In this document: piece after piece, positions 1 to 54,003 of the stretch | Numbering within the stretch: position 1 is the stretch's first letter | How the letters are laid out: each line of letters starts with the position of its first letter | Origin: Linyphia triangularis | Lineage: Eukaryota > Arthropoda > Arachnida > Araneae > Linyphiidae | Direction of reading: 5' to 3' | Length of the DNA stretch: 64,000 nucleotides | NCBI GenBank assembly: GCA_963978545.1 | Contig: OZ021724.1 | Span: 26,029,933-26,093,932, forward strand | Notes under the pieces: model-generated | What the model was told of the DNA's origin: nothing | What the model saw: the letters and a program-made list of their open reading frames with translations, nothing else | The model's database searches: none | Program-made: the position numbers and the translations under genes

Positions 1-195
1 TGTGAAAAACGGACTTTTAGTGATAGTCCCATAACTTGATAGAATGTATTGTCGTCGACAACGAGTCTATCTGTTAAGATTCATCTCGATTGTATGACAG
101 CAATTGACTTAACTAACCTTTCGAATATTTTCCCGCCACACGCACGAATAAATAAGGGATTTAAAAAGGACTTTAAACTTGGAATTCCATTTGAT

Positions 196-779
196 TCTTG
201 AGTTAAAGTGTTCTACTGTTGGGTGAATTTCAGTACTAAAGGTGCAACAGATGATGACATCCAAAACAGAATAGCTAAAACCTGTAATTGCTTTAAAGGT
301 TTTTATAAAATTTGGAAAACATCCAACCTAGCTTTGAAGGTTAAACTAAATCTATACAAATCAATAATAAGGTCAGTTCTCCCGAAAGAATCTGAGACTT
401 GGAAACTTATAGTAACACGGACAAAGAGACTAATGTCTTAGAATGAGTATGAAAATCTTCTGGTCAAACACAATTACAAACGAAATTCTCTTACAGAAAA
501 CAAAATTAAGACCAATAGGTAAGGAAATTAAAATTAGAAGATGGCGCCTAATCGGACAAATCATGAGACTTGAGAGGTGATGAAATCCCAAATGTTGAAG
601 TCCCCTCCCTTGGGCACCAGAGGGAAGACGCCGACGTGGACGTCCTAGGTTAATTAGGAGAAGGATGATGGAGAGCAAGAGAGATGAGGCCGGATGGGCG
701 AGCTGGCAAGTGTTATTGCGAGGGAGGATGGAGAGCTAGAATGAAAGCCTAATACGCGATAAGAAATGATAATGCGGAT
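196..779 (+). mobile_element. Degraded 3' end of a LINE-type retrotransposon
   Basis: Translation of 208-441 resembles the C-terminal part of reverse transcriptases of non-LTR elements: a DDDIQNRI-like stretch, then a LKVKLNLYKSIIRSVLP stretch and an SETW motif. The next 300 bases, read across frame changes and stops, still show the usual downstream pattern (RRWRLIGQ, then an arginine-rich stretch and a GWASWQ-like piece). Several stops and frame breaks mean this is a dead 5'-truncated copy. The element end is not clear, and I assign no clade. Confidence 0.7.
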
Positions 780-1392
780 GACTGATGGGCGAATACTTAT
801 ACATTTTTAGTCTTTGAATGATTGAAAAAATATTCAAAAACTGTTAACTGCATTATAGATAAAGTGGACATAATTAAAGCATTTATTTTAAATGTTTCTT
901 TCTAAAGTTTGCCAAATTTCAATGAAAAAAAATGCGTCTATTGGCTTTTTAGTTCCAAAGTGCTTGTTTACTATTTATTGCGTTACAATCCGTATATATA
1001 TATCACGTGATACAGAAATCCCCCGACCTAAATTATAATTTTGTGCTAATTTTTTTTTTATCCATTTGATTTGCTCCTTAACTTTCGAAATAATAAGTGT
1101 CTAACAATTACGAATTTTTAAGAGCTTCCATTACATAGTTGTTCAAAATCTAGTAATTGAGTTGCATTACAAAACTGCTAACAAGATACAAGAAGTTTGA
1201 TCCCAACCAAACTAGTTCTGCAAGAAAAATACAGGTTTACACATCAGTCATTCCATTAGAAACAAACGTATCAGTATTGAGTTTTAAAAAATAGAGCACA
1301 AATATATCAAATTAAATTGTGAGTAATTTTTGAATAATTTTTTAAAAAGAGTTTCAACTTTAAATTATTTCAGAATTTTCTACGATCCTACA
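780..1392. other. AT-rich intergenic DNA, nothing recognised
   Basis: Low-complexity AT-rich sequence between the LINE remnant and the first R1 copy. No coding signal, inverted repeat or RNA gene was seen. Confidence 0.5.
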
Positions 1393-2093
1393 CTAGGGGG
1401 TGTTGAACAACGCACATCTTTCAATTTCACTGCAATTAAATTTTCCATGGATTGGTATAAGTTACCGTTTTCGTTTTCATATTTACATTAATTTTAAAAA
1501 ATGGTCAGTTTGGCGATATTTTTGACAATAATTATCACATTGGTAAAAAAACAAACAAAAAAAAAACAAAAAAAAAAAAAAAACACATACGCTAAAATTT
1601 CTAAGTGGACGATATGTTTTTTTTAATCAATATTAGACAATCCTTTGTTGTAAGTGAAAAAAAGGAGATACAATCGTTCATGGGTGATACTCAAGGAAAG
1701 TGAATTCTGCTTTAAAGACATTCATAAATCCACTTTTTATGCCTTTATGAAATTTCTACAGAAATTTCGAGGGTAGGAATGATTAGAAAACTTAAATAGT
1801 AATACCACAACAATTTTGCTCAAAATCGTTAGATCCATTTTTTGGTAGCAGCTGAAAAACATACATATTTCAATGGCAGCTATCTTAGACGCATGCGCTA
1901 TTTTGAAGAAAACCTTAATAACAGATCCCATGGCCACCACAAACCCGTATACATATGTTGAATATCGTAGATCAATCTGTTCGGAAGTTATGCTGACAAC
2001 GTACACACACAGACACATTTTCCTAGACCACTTTTTTGAACTCAAGACGTTGCACTACTTTACCCTTTGTCATCATATGGGTAGATGGAAGTA
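1393..2093 (+). repeat. Interspersed repeat R1, copy a
   Basis: It begins with a variant of the R1 5' end (CTAGGGGTGTGGAACATCG) followed by a variant of CAACTTTCAATTACACTAT. It continues through the shared interior: a GGCGATATTTTTG stretch, an A-rich tract, the GGCAGCTA segment, and GTTATGCTGACCAC followed by CA/GACA repeats. It ends near a CATATGGG palindrome. Matching copies lie near 27650, 30327, 30781, 48965, 52384, 56395 and 58284. Confidence 0.8.
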
Positions 2094-2413
2094 ACAAGTA
2101 CACAAACCACGTCAGTGATTTGACCTTTTAAATAAAATTAGTCGCACGTACAATTTACATGTACGATAAAAAGGCGTTTTACGTGTCAACGAACTTTCAT
2201 ATTATTTAACATTATCAGTTAGATATTGTTGTCAATTATATATCATTAAAGAGTTGTAAGCCCCAGTTGAAAAATGATAAATATAACAAACACTCTAATT
2301 TTATACAACGATTATTTATTAAAAATTCAATTTTTCTTTTAATATTATGCAAATGAAAATTACTTTTGATGTATATTTGAAATGATAAATAAAAATTGTC
2401 AATTTTGTTTTAA

Positions 2414-2880
2414 TGAATCGATTGAAAAAACGGAGAAATTGAATGCATCATTTGGATCTTCACTGACAACGGAATCGGTGCTATAATAGATTTGAGAGTT
2501 GACATCAATCATAACGATTATCTTCCTATTCCGTAACATAGAATTAATGCTCCTAATAGCAAAATGTGCGCCAAAGTACGTTTTAAAATTTAATACAAAT
2601 GAACGGGAATTTATACATTCACGTCTAAATATCTTTTATTTATTCTGATTAAAACAGTTTTGGCAACAGTAAAGAGTTTCAACAATGATCGGCTAAAATT
2701 CTTTCACTTACAGCATTACTACGCAACACAATGTTGGATTGACTGGACCACTTTAAATAATAAATTTATGAATTCACGTGCAATTACCTCTTATTTATTC
2801 TGATTAAGACAATTCTGGCAACAGGAAAGAGTTTCAACAATGATTCGCCAAAATTTAATTTACAACGTTACGGAATGAGG
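2414..2880 (+). repeat. Interspersed repeat R4 with internal 150-bp duplication
   Basis: A segment containing TTTATTCTGATTAA and AAAGAGTTTCAACAATGAT occurs twice, near 2623-2690 and 2773-2860. A reverse-complement version is found near 21085-21210 in intron 2. The family is therefore dispersed, but its ends are not defined from this window. Confidence 0.5.
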
Positions 2881-3120
2881 CAGCGAGTGAGTCAGTGATC
2901 AAGGTAACTTTTAAAGTAATTGGACTTAAAGTAATTCATAGCTTGTATTGCGTTTAAAATATTTATCAACACCGAAATAATCTTCAAAGAGAAAAGCATA
3001 AACACATAATTTCGTAGCATGTTCGTGAAACTAAAAATTGAATAGCATGTCAGTGGTTTGACTTTTAATATAAAGTTAGTCACACATGCAATTTACTTAT
3101 ACTTAAAAAAAGTACATAAA

Positions 3121-3123
<3 letters not shown>

Positions 3124-3152
<29 letters not shown>
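3124..3152. repeat. Poly(A) tract
   Basis: Run of about 29 A residues. No adjacent retroelement body was recognised, so it may be a simple expansion. Confidence 0.8.
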
Positions 3153-3155
<3 letters not shown>

Positions 3156-3600
3156 CGTTTGGTATGAGGATATTAAATAAGGCTTAATTACAATCTATGA
3201 CTATGTGTTTGTTTTAAAATCAAAGTTGAAAAAAACATAAAAAATAAGCCAATTTTGTTTTACAAAATTGTGACAGTATACAGAAGGTGCCAGCACTAAA
3301 GAAAAGAAAAAACATAAATTCAAGCACGTTGAGGAAACAGTAGGAACCTATCTCAACAATAGAACAAAATATTTAACTATGATAAACTTCCAAAAAGTCA
3401 TTCCTCTAAGTAATCTTAAATGCCCACCAATCCACCACTTAAATGAATATTCTAACACTTTCGTTCATTTTACTCATCTCAAATCCAATCCATCCATTCC
3501 TAACAGATTGCCCATTTCTGAATAAAAACAAAAGAAGACAACGGTCGAATAACACAACAGAAAATTTCCCATCCTCTCCCAATCCCCCCCTTCTTGCGAC

Positions 3601-3607
3601 TATAAAA
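3601..3607 (+). promoter_or_regulatory. TATA box of the VWC gene
   Basis: TATAAAA lies in locally GC-richer DNA, so transcription should start near 3630. The next 300 bases form a plausible 5' UTR leading into the first coding exon. I see no clear initiator or downstream element to confirm the start site. Confidence 0.6.
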
Positions 3608-3630
3608 TTCCCCGCCTCGAGGTAAGACAG

Positions 3631-3937
3631 GTTTTTGATTCGTTGAGGTGTTTGACCAGATGGGGAGTTACCATTAGGAAGCGAGAGATCGACAACCCAA
3701 GCAGCATCTTTCTCTCTCTCTCTTTCACCGAGAGAGGACTACTGGTGTTCGATTCTCTCTCTCTCTCTCTCTCCTCCCTCGCTTCATCCCTAGCGAAGGG
3801 AATCCCGTGTGCTCGAGGAAATAGTGTCTTGTGTTTTGATACTGCTGTCCGTGCGTGAATTAAAGGACTTTTTTTATTATTATTCTAAAGGAAAGTGTTT
3901 CGCTTCGGGCCGGGATTACCGGGGAGTTGCGATAGCC
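3631..3937 (+). other. 5' UTR of the VWC gene (exon 1)
   Basis: It extends from the expected start site to the ATG at 3938. It carries one short upstream ORF (3660-3677, five codons then TAG) and two CT-dinucleotide tracts near 3711-3725 and 3750-3772, which in arthropods can be GAGA-factor-type sites. After the upstream ORF there is no other ATG before 3938, which supports that start codon. The first base is inferred from TATA spacing only. Confidence 0.55.
3660..3677 (+). promoter_or_regulatory. Short upstream ORF in the 5' UTR
   Basis: ATG GGG AGT TAC CAT TAG lies about 30 nt from the expected cap site. It terminates well before the main ATG, so reinitiation or leaky scanning would be needed. 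Any regulatory role is inference. Confidence 0.4.
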
Positions 3938-45036
<41,099 letters not shown>

Positions 45037-45915
45037 TAATTAAAAGATAAGCTTTTAGAATTCCAAATGCCCGCCCAGACTGAGCGGAGCGAACGCCGAA
45101 CATATTTCATAAATTTGCTGTTTTGATATTCTTACAGAGTGCTTTGTCGGTTTATTGATAAAAAATCCGTTGCAACCAATGGATTTAACCTTGATGACAT
45201 CGGCATATTTGTCCAGGAGGCATTTGTATTGGGCAGATTCAGATTCAATCTATGTTCTGTTTGGGTTCGCTTCGCGCAGTATGGTCGCGGCTCACACTTG
45301 ATAAGGTTCCGTGACATTTCATGCCATTTGCTGCGAGGCACGGACAATCGGATGACGAGGTGCCTTATTCTTAACTTAAAGACTCTGATGATGAACGTTT
45401 CACTCTTCACTTCTCCATTCCCAAACTCGCTTTGCGGACTTAATGCAAAGTAGTCTGAATCATTAGACATCAACTGTTAAAAGAACGTGTTTGTGTTCAG
45501 TAGCGTCGTTGTTGAAAGGCATTGGGTGTGTGGAAAACAATCAATTCATTATTTAATTATTTCATCTATGTTATGGGATTCTTCGAACAACTTTTCCTAT
45601 TCAGAGTTGTGTTTTAGATGTGTTTTAAGAACGCCCGTTGTGTCTGAACCAAGTGCCTGTACTGTCGGAAAAAAAAAAAAAAGACTGCAACTTCCAAATA
45701 TTGATTTCTACTTATTTATGTTAACATTGTTTTATGCATTCAGTCTTGTTTCAAGTTTAATTTAAGAGGTATGAGCAATGGTTCTCTATTTAACGAGTTG
45801 CCAGAATTCTTTTGGACGATTCTATGGGAACGCACTCGACATTTTGCGCGCATTTTTTATTTGTTAACAGAATAGAATGGCGAACTTTGAATAAACATTC
45901 TTGTTATACATTTGT
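45037..45915 (+). other. 3' UTR of the VWC gene
   Basis: It runs from the stop codon to just past AATAAA at 45890-45895, which is followed by a T/GT-rich stretch suited to 3' processing. The open frames in it (for example 45139-45453) overlap on both strands and have no recognised domain. Confidence 0.55.
45890..45895 (+). terminator. Poly(A) signal AATAAA
   Basis: First canonical hexamer after the stop codon, about 850 nt downstream. A second AATAAA near 46631 could give a longer transcript. Confidence 0.55.
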
Positions 45916-47918
45916 TTTCTATTATATTACTTGGTGACAAAGTCACATAAAAAAGCATTAAAAGTAAATTAAATACATGTTTAATACGAGAAGAAACGAA
46001 ACTAGAAATGTTCCTTTCATTATCGTATTAAACATGTTTTTAAACAATTTAAAATTCGTTTGCTTGTGCAACTTTGTCCCCAAGCAGTTTTATCAAAAAT
46101 GACGTCATAAGAAGAAGGTTCATTAAAAGTCTGAATTTCTAATTCTAAAACCAAATATTGATAATACATGACGAAAAATATTTTATAATAATTTTTTTTA
46201 ACCATTATAAAATTATTTTTCTATAAATTGACAGACAAAAATATTTATTTTCACGTAATGAACAGTATTCTTTACTTGTTCACTCAGCTTATTTCAATTG
46301 ACAACCATTGCTTTTTATACATATTTGAAAATAAATTCATTTCTCATTTGCATTATTTTTAAATATTTAAATTTTGATGATGATGAATGGTATTTATTAT
46401 TGGGAAAGGTTTCTACATTTTTCATTCGTTTTATGATCAGGCATTCTATTTATTTATTCATTCATTCACTTATCTGTGGAAAATCCCAAAAAGATTTTCA
46501 AACCGCAAACATGTTTTGATGGGTGTTGTGCTACGATATTGGTCATATGTCTGAAATACTGATGCTTATGTGGATGACTGTAATGTACTTTTCAACAGAA
46601 TAGTGTATTGTAAGAATTAAAAACTCTTGAAATAAAAAAAAAAATCAAAGTAGTCCTTCAATCTAATTTTCTTAGAATAGTTGTTGTATTAATTTATTTA
46701 TATAAACATATTCATAACATTACGCAATATATGCAAGACGAAATTCACTTTTTGACAAAATCTATGAAGTTCGCTGTTGTACATCTTAAAGTGTGTGTGG
46801 AGTTTTTTTTTTACACAATTTTAAACTTGATTGATATTCACTGTATGTATCAAATGCTTTTATTGGTAATGGATAATTCCCACATTTTTTAAAAACGAGT
46901 AAAATCAGTTTATATTAATGAAGAATTTCTTTCCGATTCCAAATATTTTTTTAAAAAATTCCTTAAAAAAATTAGTTATTTAAATATTAAGTAAAGAAAA
47001 TGACCCGAAGCCGAGCCAAAACCAGTCCGATCAAAACACTCAATAAATTCTGTGAAGTCAAAGCTTCCTTCCGTTTGTATGGTTATCGTGAAGTTTCTGC
47101 CAAATAGTTGGCGTTGAAATAGTTCGCGTTGGTAGACCATTGCTATATCCCGTAAATATTGGCGTGATTTGCAAGAAATTTGCAAAATTGGTTTCTGCTG
47201 CCGAATTTCAAGCCAAGATGTTAGGGAAGCCTTAACGTTACATTCAATTCGAGCCGAATGAATCGTTTTCTCTCCAACGTCTAACAGCGAAACTTTGATT
47301 GCAAATTAAAAATTAAGAAAAAGCACATTGAGCAGACATTTTCTCATTATGGTCTCTTCGAAACATTCAGAATTGAATAATTTTTTATTTTTTTTTTAAA
47401 TGCGGGAATTGTCCATTGCAAATATCAAATTAAATATAACTTCAAACACTTTTAACAAGAATGTATTACAGTTCGAAATTTAGAAAAGCTAACCGTACCT
47501 CGTCTGCTAACAGGAGTGCAACTAGAAAATTTCTGTGGGAGGAATTTAAAATCAAGCAGGAAGTTTTCTTCTGTATTTTCTCATTAAAAAATAACGTCTA
47601 TATCCAACAATTTCTCATTCCATATTTTTGAAACTAAAATTTTTCCAGTCTCTTAATATTGTCCAGTATTCGAGTTACATTAAACACCCCAACATGAGAC
47701 TACATTCTATTTAGATCTCATATTATCTAGAGATTATAGGTTAATCTGAAATATTCGTTGTTTAATTTAAATTCATTAAGAGAAGGAATAATATTTTAGG
47801 TGAACCGACAAACACCAATATTATTGACATTAACTAAACATCAATTCAGACGGGCTGATTTTATTGGATATTAGTGGCACTTGAAATACAAGAGCCATGT
47901 TGCACTGAAACCCTATTA
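45916..47918. other. Intergenic DNA, nothing recognised
   Basis: AT-rich sequence without a gene or element that I can name. The open frame on the minus strand at 46976-47185 shows no family motif. Confidence 0.5.
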
Positions 47919-48090
47919 CAGTCAAACCCCTTTAACATGAAATCGCTTAACACTAAATCCTCTTTAACACGAACTAAAAGTAGTTCTCCGTACTTAAAAC
48001 TTAACATTAATTTATTTGCTTAACATGAAACTTGGTTAACGCGAACAATTTTGGCGATCCCATCGACTTCACGTTAACGGGGTTCGACTA
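47919..48090. mobile_element. pogo/Tigger-like MITE P1, 172 bp
   Basis: The left end CAGTCAAACCCCTTTAACAT is mirrored by the right end, in reverse complement TAGTCGAACCCCGTTAACGT. The left side is flanked by TA; the right has CA, probably a mutated duplication. CAGT-type ends with TA targets are characteristic of pogo-like Tc1/mariner elements. Confidence 0.7.
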
Positions 48091-48292
48091 CAACATTTGG
48101 GAACATAAAACATGCATAATTTTACACAAAAATTATGTACAACGATTTTTTATGCTATGATTACGGACCTAAATGACCTATTAGGTCCATGAAGGTAATA
48201 GCAATTTTGTGCGATACGATAGGCTTAATCTATCTGAATAATGGTAAATAAAAATAAAAGTATTATTTTAAAATTATTTTAGAGGAAGTCCT

Positions 48293-48705
48293 AGTAAGGA
48301 TCATTTTCTATACTCGCTATGTTAGAATCTTCTATCCCAGTGCATTAAGAAACTACTTTCTTTAAAACCTTGAAATTTGGCGAGTAGGTACAAAAATGAC
48401 CACTTAATGCAATGACGTAAATTAAAAACTCGAAATTAGCGTCTAATATATTTTTATTTTATACTTGATATCCTTACGTCAATGCATGGGCAGTGGCTAC
48501 ACCGGCTTTTGTCTCTTACTATTTTAATTTTCATTTATAATAGTTAGACGTTAAGTGCAAACAATTTGTGTCATTTCATTTAGTGATCTTTATCGTACCT
48601 ACTCGCCAAATTTCAAGGTTTTATAGAAAGTAGTTTCTTAATGCACTGGACTAGAAGATTGTATCATAGCAAGTATAGGGAATATTCCTTACTTAGATCC
48701 TTACT
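48293..48705. mobile_element. Foldback element with about 100-bp inverted arms
   Basis: The left arm (48293-48390) and right arm (48596-48705) are reverse complements with a few mismatches, sharing AGTGCATTAAGAAACTACTT and TTGAAATTTGGCGAGTAGGT. The right arm has a 12-bp extra piece. The 205-bp spacer has a smaller inverted repeat (GCAATGACGTAA / TTACGTCAATGC). No coding capacity. Confidence 0.8.
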
Positions 48706-48841
48706 CTTAAGCGATTGGTGTGTCATCATAAGAAATCATCGGGATGTTGAGGGACCTATGAAGGGCCATAAAAACCCTCTCCCTAGTCGCACGTCTGTCT
48801 GCTAATGAACAGTTTTACAGCTCCTGCATAGATAATCAACT

Positions 48842-49715
<874 letters not shown>

Positions 49716-50467
49716 TAATCATGCTCTTCAAACTCTGTTGGCATCCTTCAGCATTCCATAGCTCTAACCAGGAAATGGTTATCCATTAACTATTCTGTCA
49801 TTTCGATTGACGTTCTTGGACATCCAAGGAGGTTGTGGATGGCAGAGAGCAACTCGCAACTCCAAAAGGATGCAGAATTCATTTCGCGGCGGATTGGAAC
49901 GAAGGCCACGTGGTGTTGTAGGACATCCTCATTAGGCCGGCAGACACGGAGAGTGGACTATTAAGCAAGTAGGTCTGACGGAAATGGACGCGAGAACCTC
50001 CAGTGGACAGCTTCCGATTTTCGCGAGGCACCTGGCTCTAGGCTTTTTTTTTTAGGACGCCTCACACCCTAACAAAGAAGTTAGAAAATATTTTCTCAAA
50101 TGTGTTGACTTGTCCTTTATCTTCCCTGTAAACGCGAAGCAAATGTTTACTAAAACGCATAACTTTCTTAAGTATTGCGGACAAACATATGCACTTTTTT
50201 GTGTGTGCCACCAACAGTAATGCAGTTTATTTTAGTGCTCTAAGGGGATACAAAATGTATCTTATGTTATAAGACACTATTTATATGTCTTGGAGATAAT
50301 ATAATAATTGATGTGTGCGTGTTTTTATGTAAGTCAAGAATTTTTTTTTACAGCAACGTGCAAAAAATTAAACTTTATTCAATCACTTTTATCAGAAATT
50401 GTGGGGAAAATAACACTTTATCATAAGGAGTGCGAGAGAGCAATTTTTCCCTCTCCAGTGTGAAAAA
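49716..50467. other. Intergenic DNA, nothing recognised
   Basis: It includes a GC-richer stretch (about 49740-50040) without a clear open frame or RNA fold. No family resemblance was found. Confidence 0.45.
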
Positions 50468-50802
50468 CATCGATATAGATAAACAACTGGATAGACTGCT
50501 TAACGCTGGGAAAATGAAGCCGTTACCAGATGCAATTGATGGGATAAAAATTACGGATTCCCGAGGATTGAAAATAAAATTTTGGGTTGTACACAGCAGA
50601 AATGTCACTAGTAGACCTTAATTAGTAATAATGTGCAAGAAAATATCTACTCTATCCCTTTACAAGGTTTTTCGCATTCCCATCCAACTATAAAAGTGAA
50701 CTGTGATTGGTTAATCATCCCACCAGTTTCGCAATCCCCGGCGCGTTTTTCTCTTTGCATTGACAATGGAGCAGTCTATCCAGTTGTTTATCTATATCGA
50801 TG
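50468..50802 (+). mobile_element. MITE family M1, copy 2 (perfect 33-bp TIRs)
   Basis: The arms 50468-50500 and 50770-50802 are perfect reverse complements beginning CATCGATATAGATAAACAAC. The interior matches the copy at 32349-32680 in the other orientation. The flanking 8-mers GTGAAAAA and GGGTAAAA agree at six positions, so the target duplication has partly decayed. Confidence 0.85.
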
Positions 50803-52383
50803 GGGTAAAAGTACTTTTTCGCACTCCTCGTGCTCAAATATTATATAGTGTTGGCATTGAAACACTCATCTCTGAAGTTGTAGTAGACATCAGTCACTGA
50901 TCTCTACTACAACTTCTAGATAGCGCATGCTTGGTTACTGACTTGAAGTTGAAGAAGGCTTAATAATTACTATAGAGATCTATATTAACAACTTCCCCCA
51001 AAACTAGTTCAAATTTGTTTGTAACTATGGGCAACCTATTTCAAAGCATTATAGGGGGAAGTATTCAAATGACATCATCTGCTTGCAGAGCAGAAACCGC
51101 TAATAAACAATCCAGAAGTTGTAGTAGAGATCAGTGATATCAGTGCATTGAAATGACATTTCAGAAGAAGTTCATTGACTCGAGTTGCCAATATTAATAA
51201 ATATATATATTAAAAATAATCTTTGCATGTTATTATAAAAAATATTGTATGCAACGCGTGGAAAAATACTTTTTCAAACTCGGTAAACTATTTGACTCGT
51301 GCTAATGCACTCGTCAAATAAGCATTTTACCTCATTTGGAAAAGTATTACTTTCCCAACTAGTTGAATAAATAATTATTTTTTCAAAGTGAAAGCTTCAT
51401 GTTATAATACATAATTACATAAAGAAAATATTACCAAAAAAATTCAATGGGTGAATTAGGAAAAAAAAAATCTCAATGTAAAAATATTGAAATTTTTTTC
51501 TTTTTTTCTTGTTATCCTTTACGCTAAATGTTATACTTTAAAACAGAATTTAAAAAATAAAATTCTGTGTCGACAAATTGTTTAAAACTATATATATTAA
51601 ATGCTTCACAAATTTGAATAGACAATTGTTAATGGTTCTGGTGATAAATTGATTTGAATTCGCAACATGTCTGTAAAACACTAGTTCTCAAAAACGCACT
51701 TTAAGTTGACGTTTCTATAAGTTACGCTCATTAGGGATGTTTAAATAACAGGCCATTTTGGGGCGTTCTATCACGGAAGGAATAAGATAAAAACACCATC
51801 CTATTCAGAGAGGTATGAATTATTTTTAAAAGCATTTTTTTTTCTTTGCTTTTTGTTGAAATTTTGGCACTTAACTCCCCTTAAAAGATAATTCAAAGTT
51901 TCTTGTTCAAAAGAAAATTGAATATTTCTTCAACTGGTGGAGCGACGAATTTGACTAAGAAGTAAATTATTAAAATGTTAGTAAAAAGTAATGTTTAACG
52001 ATAGAGGCAGCACTTTATTTTACTTTTAAATTTAGTTGAATAGCTTTTTAGTTTGCCTAACACAAAATTTCAAACGTTTTGAATGAATATTGGGGCAGCA
52101 AATGTGATGTAAAATATTTTTCCTTAAGCCTTCGGACCGTAAAAAAACCTGTGTCCAAAAGTCATTGATAGTCTTTCCCCACTACATAGACCTAATGCAA
52201 AATTTTCTAAATAAACCCGAAATATTGTTTTCAAACTTATATTTTTTCCGCATTTGGCAATAGTACGGCTTTTAGTTTTAGTGCTAGTTAAATAAAAATT
52301 TCAATACCTTTTGAAACTTTTTCAATACATTTTGAGACATGTGATTCCTCGGGATCTTTTATTTTTGTTATATTGCCGCAAAA
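50803..52383. other. Intergenic DNA with a short perfect-stem hairpin
   Basis: A 43-nt hairpin lies at 50874-50916, and a related single arm lies at 51113-51137. The rest is AT-rich sequence with no gene or element recognised. Confidence 0.45.
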
Positions 52384-52975
52384 ATAGGCGTGGGAAACAT
52401 TGCACAACTTTTAATTACACTATCACATTTAATACTGCTCACTGCATTTAAATTTGTCACTGATTGGTGTAATTTACCGTTTTCGTTTTTATATTCGCAT
52501 TATTTGAAAAATTGACCGGTTGGGCGATATTTTTGGTCATAATTATTACACTATTCTTTCTTGTAAGTGAAATAGAGGCGAAACAGTCCTTGATGAGTAA
52601 TGCTCAAGGGAAGAGAACGCTGTATTGAAGACATTCGTTTTTCAACTTTTTACTCTTTTATCGCATTTCTACGGAAATTTTGGAGGAAGAGATAATAAAA
52701 AATAACGCCTGAACACCGTAAAAGGTGAAGCGATTTTGATTAGCATTATTAGACTCGGGGTGTTTTGGCAATTTCTGGAAGAAAAAAAAAAAAAAAAAAT
52801 CAAACAATTTTTACGAAAACCTCAATGGCAGGCCCCATAGACGCCAACAACACGAATGCAAAAGTTGAACGTCGTAGGTCAATCTGTTCAGGAATTATGC
52901 TGACCACGTACACGTCAACAGATATATTTTCTAGACCACTTTTTTTTAAACACAATACCTTTCTTTACCCGGTAT
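52384..52975 (+). repeat. Interspersed repeat R1, copy f (diverged)
   Basis: Begins TAGGCGTGGGAAACATTGCA and follows the family interior through GTTATGGCTGACC-like and TTTTCTAGACCACTTTTTTT segments. The 3' palindrome is not recognisable. Confidence 0.75.
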
Positions 52976-53049
52976 TAAAATTTGTTTTGTTTTGTTTTTT
53001 GGAACTACCGACTGTCTATTTTTGCCACTTATAAAGTGCTTAACACAGC

Positions 53050-53320
53050 CAAATACGTCTCGTAATTTTGAGCATCTAGAAGAATACGAGATCGAAATCA
53101 TTTAGTGTAAACACCTCTCTCCGACCCCACCACACCAACGAGAGGACATTGAGGCCACGACAGATTTAATGTGCACTAGTCCCCATTATAATGGGGATGT
53201 ACTGGGCTATAGGTGCACACCGATATTTAGCTAACGGAGGCCCGAACCCACAACGCAGCCCTCCGGTTATGAGCTCGATACTCTACCGCAAGGTTATTGG
53301 AGCCCTAAATTAGCCCGGTA
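53050..53320 (-). mobile_element. tRNA-derived SINE (S2)
   Basis: On the minus strand the head reads GCGGTAGAGTATCGAGC (box A like), then a CAT triplet in anticodon position, then TGGGTTCGGGCC (box B like), as in a degraded tRNA-Met-like sequence. It is followed by a non-tRNA body of about 170 bp. It is not a functional tRNA because the arms do not pair fully. The 3' end and target duplication are unclear. Confidence 0.55.
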
Positions 53321-53585
53321 ATTAGAAGTAAATATTGCAAACGACTTCTTGAAGCGATAATTCGACAATACTTGTCTTCCGGAAAATAATGCCTCGTCTT
53401 ATATGCACGGCGTTATTCGAAGTGGAAGCCACATTGTCTACAAAAAATCCCAATTACAATACACCTTAACTTAAAAACTTAATTTAAAACTGAACTTAAA
53501 ATTTACAAAAAAATCGAATTTTCAGACCTTCACAAAAATTTATTTCCATCAGACTAGAAAAACTAGTTGTGTGTGACCTGCTCTT

Positions 53586-54003
53586 TAGGGATGTAGTGTT
53601 ACAGGTACGGCGAACTGGTACTTTTTTGAGAACTGGTACGGCGTACCGCTACTTTTTATTTTTTTATTAAATAATTACAGTCAACTCGTGATTACTCGAA
53701 GTTCAAGGGACTGACCAAATTCTTCCGAGTTATCCGAAGTTCAAGCTATCGGAAGTCACTCGAACTTTATTTTCTATTGAAGGCATATTCTTGGGACCTA
53801 ATGAAAACTTCGAGATAAACGAATATTCGACTTATGAGACTTCGCGTTATCGCGAGTTGACTGTAATAACTCATAAATCTTTATACGTGTATTGTATTAT
53901 AAGTTAGTGAGAAAATAAAAACGTAAATTAAGAGTATTTAGGTTTTTTTTAATAGTAAATCATGTAAAATATTTTGAATTTGCATTTTATAATTAAAAAG
54001 TCC
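53586..54003 (+). repeat. Interspersed repeat R2, copy 1 (split by a MITE)
   Basis: Begins TAGGGATGTAGTGTTACAGG and includes GGTACGGCGTACCG, then AATAACTCATAAATCTTTAT and TAAATTAAGAGTATTTA. A second copy lies at 58070-58283 without the interruption at 53678-53863. The start with TAGGGRTGTA suggests a hAT-type MITE, but the far end is not defined. Confidence 0.6.
53678..53863. mobile_element. pogo-like MITE P2, 186 bp, inserted in R2
   Basis: The ends CAGTCAACTCGTGATTACTC and, in reverse complement, CAGTCAACTCGCGATAACGC form TIRs. Both flanks are TA. R2 copy 2 lacks this segment, so the empty site is available for comparison within the window. Confidence 0.85.

Noticed and set aside
3619..3626. 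Consensus donor AG|GTAAGA close to the TATA box
   Set aside because: It lies only 14-20 bp from the TATA box, upstream of the expected transcription start, so it would not be in the transcript from this promoter.
45139..45453. 104-codon frame after the stop of the giant exon
   Set aside because: It is in the 3' UTR, is mirrored by a similar frame on the minus strand, and has no recognised motif. The nearby CTTACAG is not needed because the preceding exon already ends in a stop.
46976..47185. Minus-strand 69-codon frame in downstream intergenic DNA
   Set aside because: No protein family resemblance, and it is flanked by unremarkable AT-rich sequence.
50430..50621. 63-codon frame near 50430
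   Set aside because: It lies within the M1 MITE and its left TIR and does not recur intact in the other copy.
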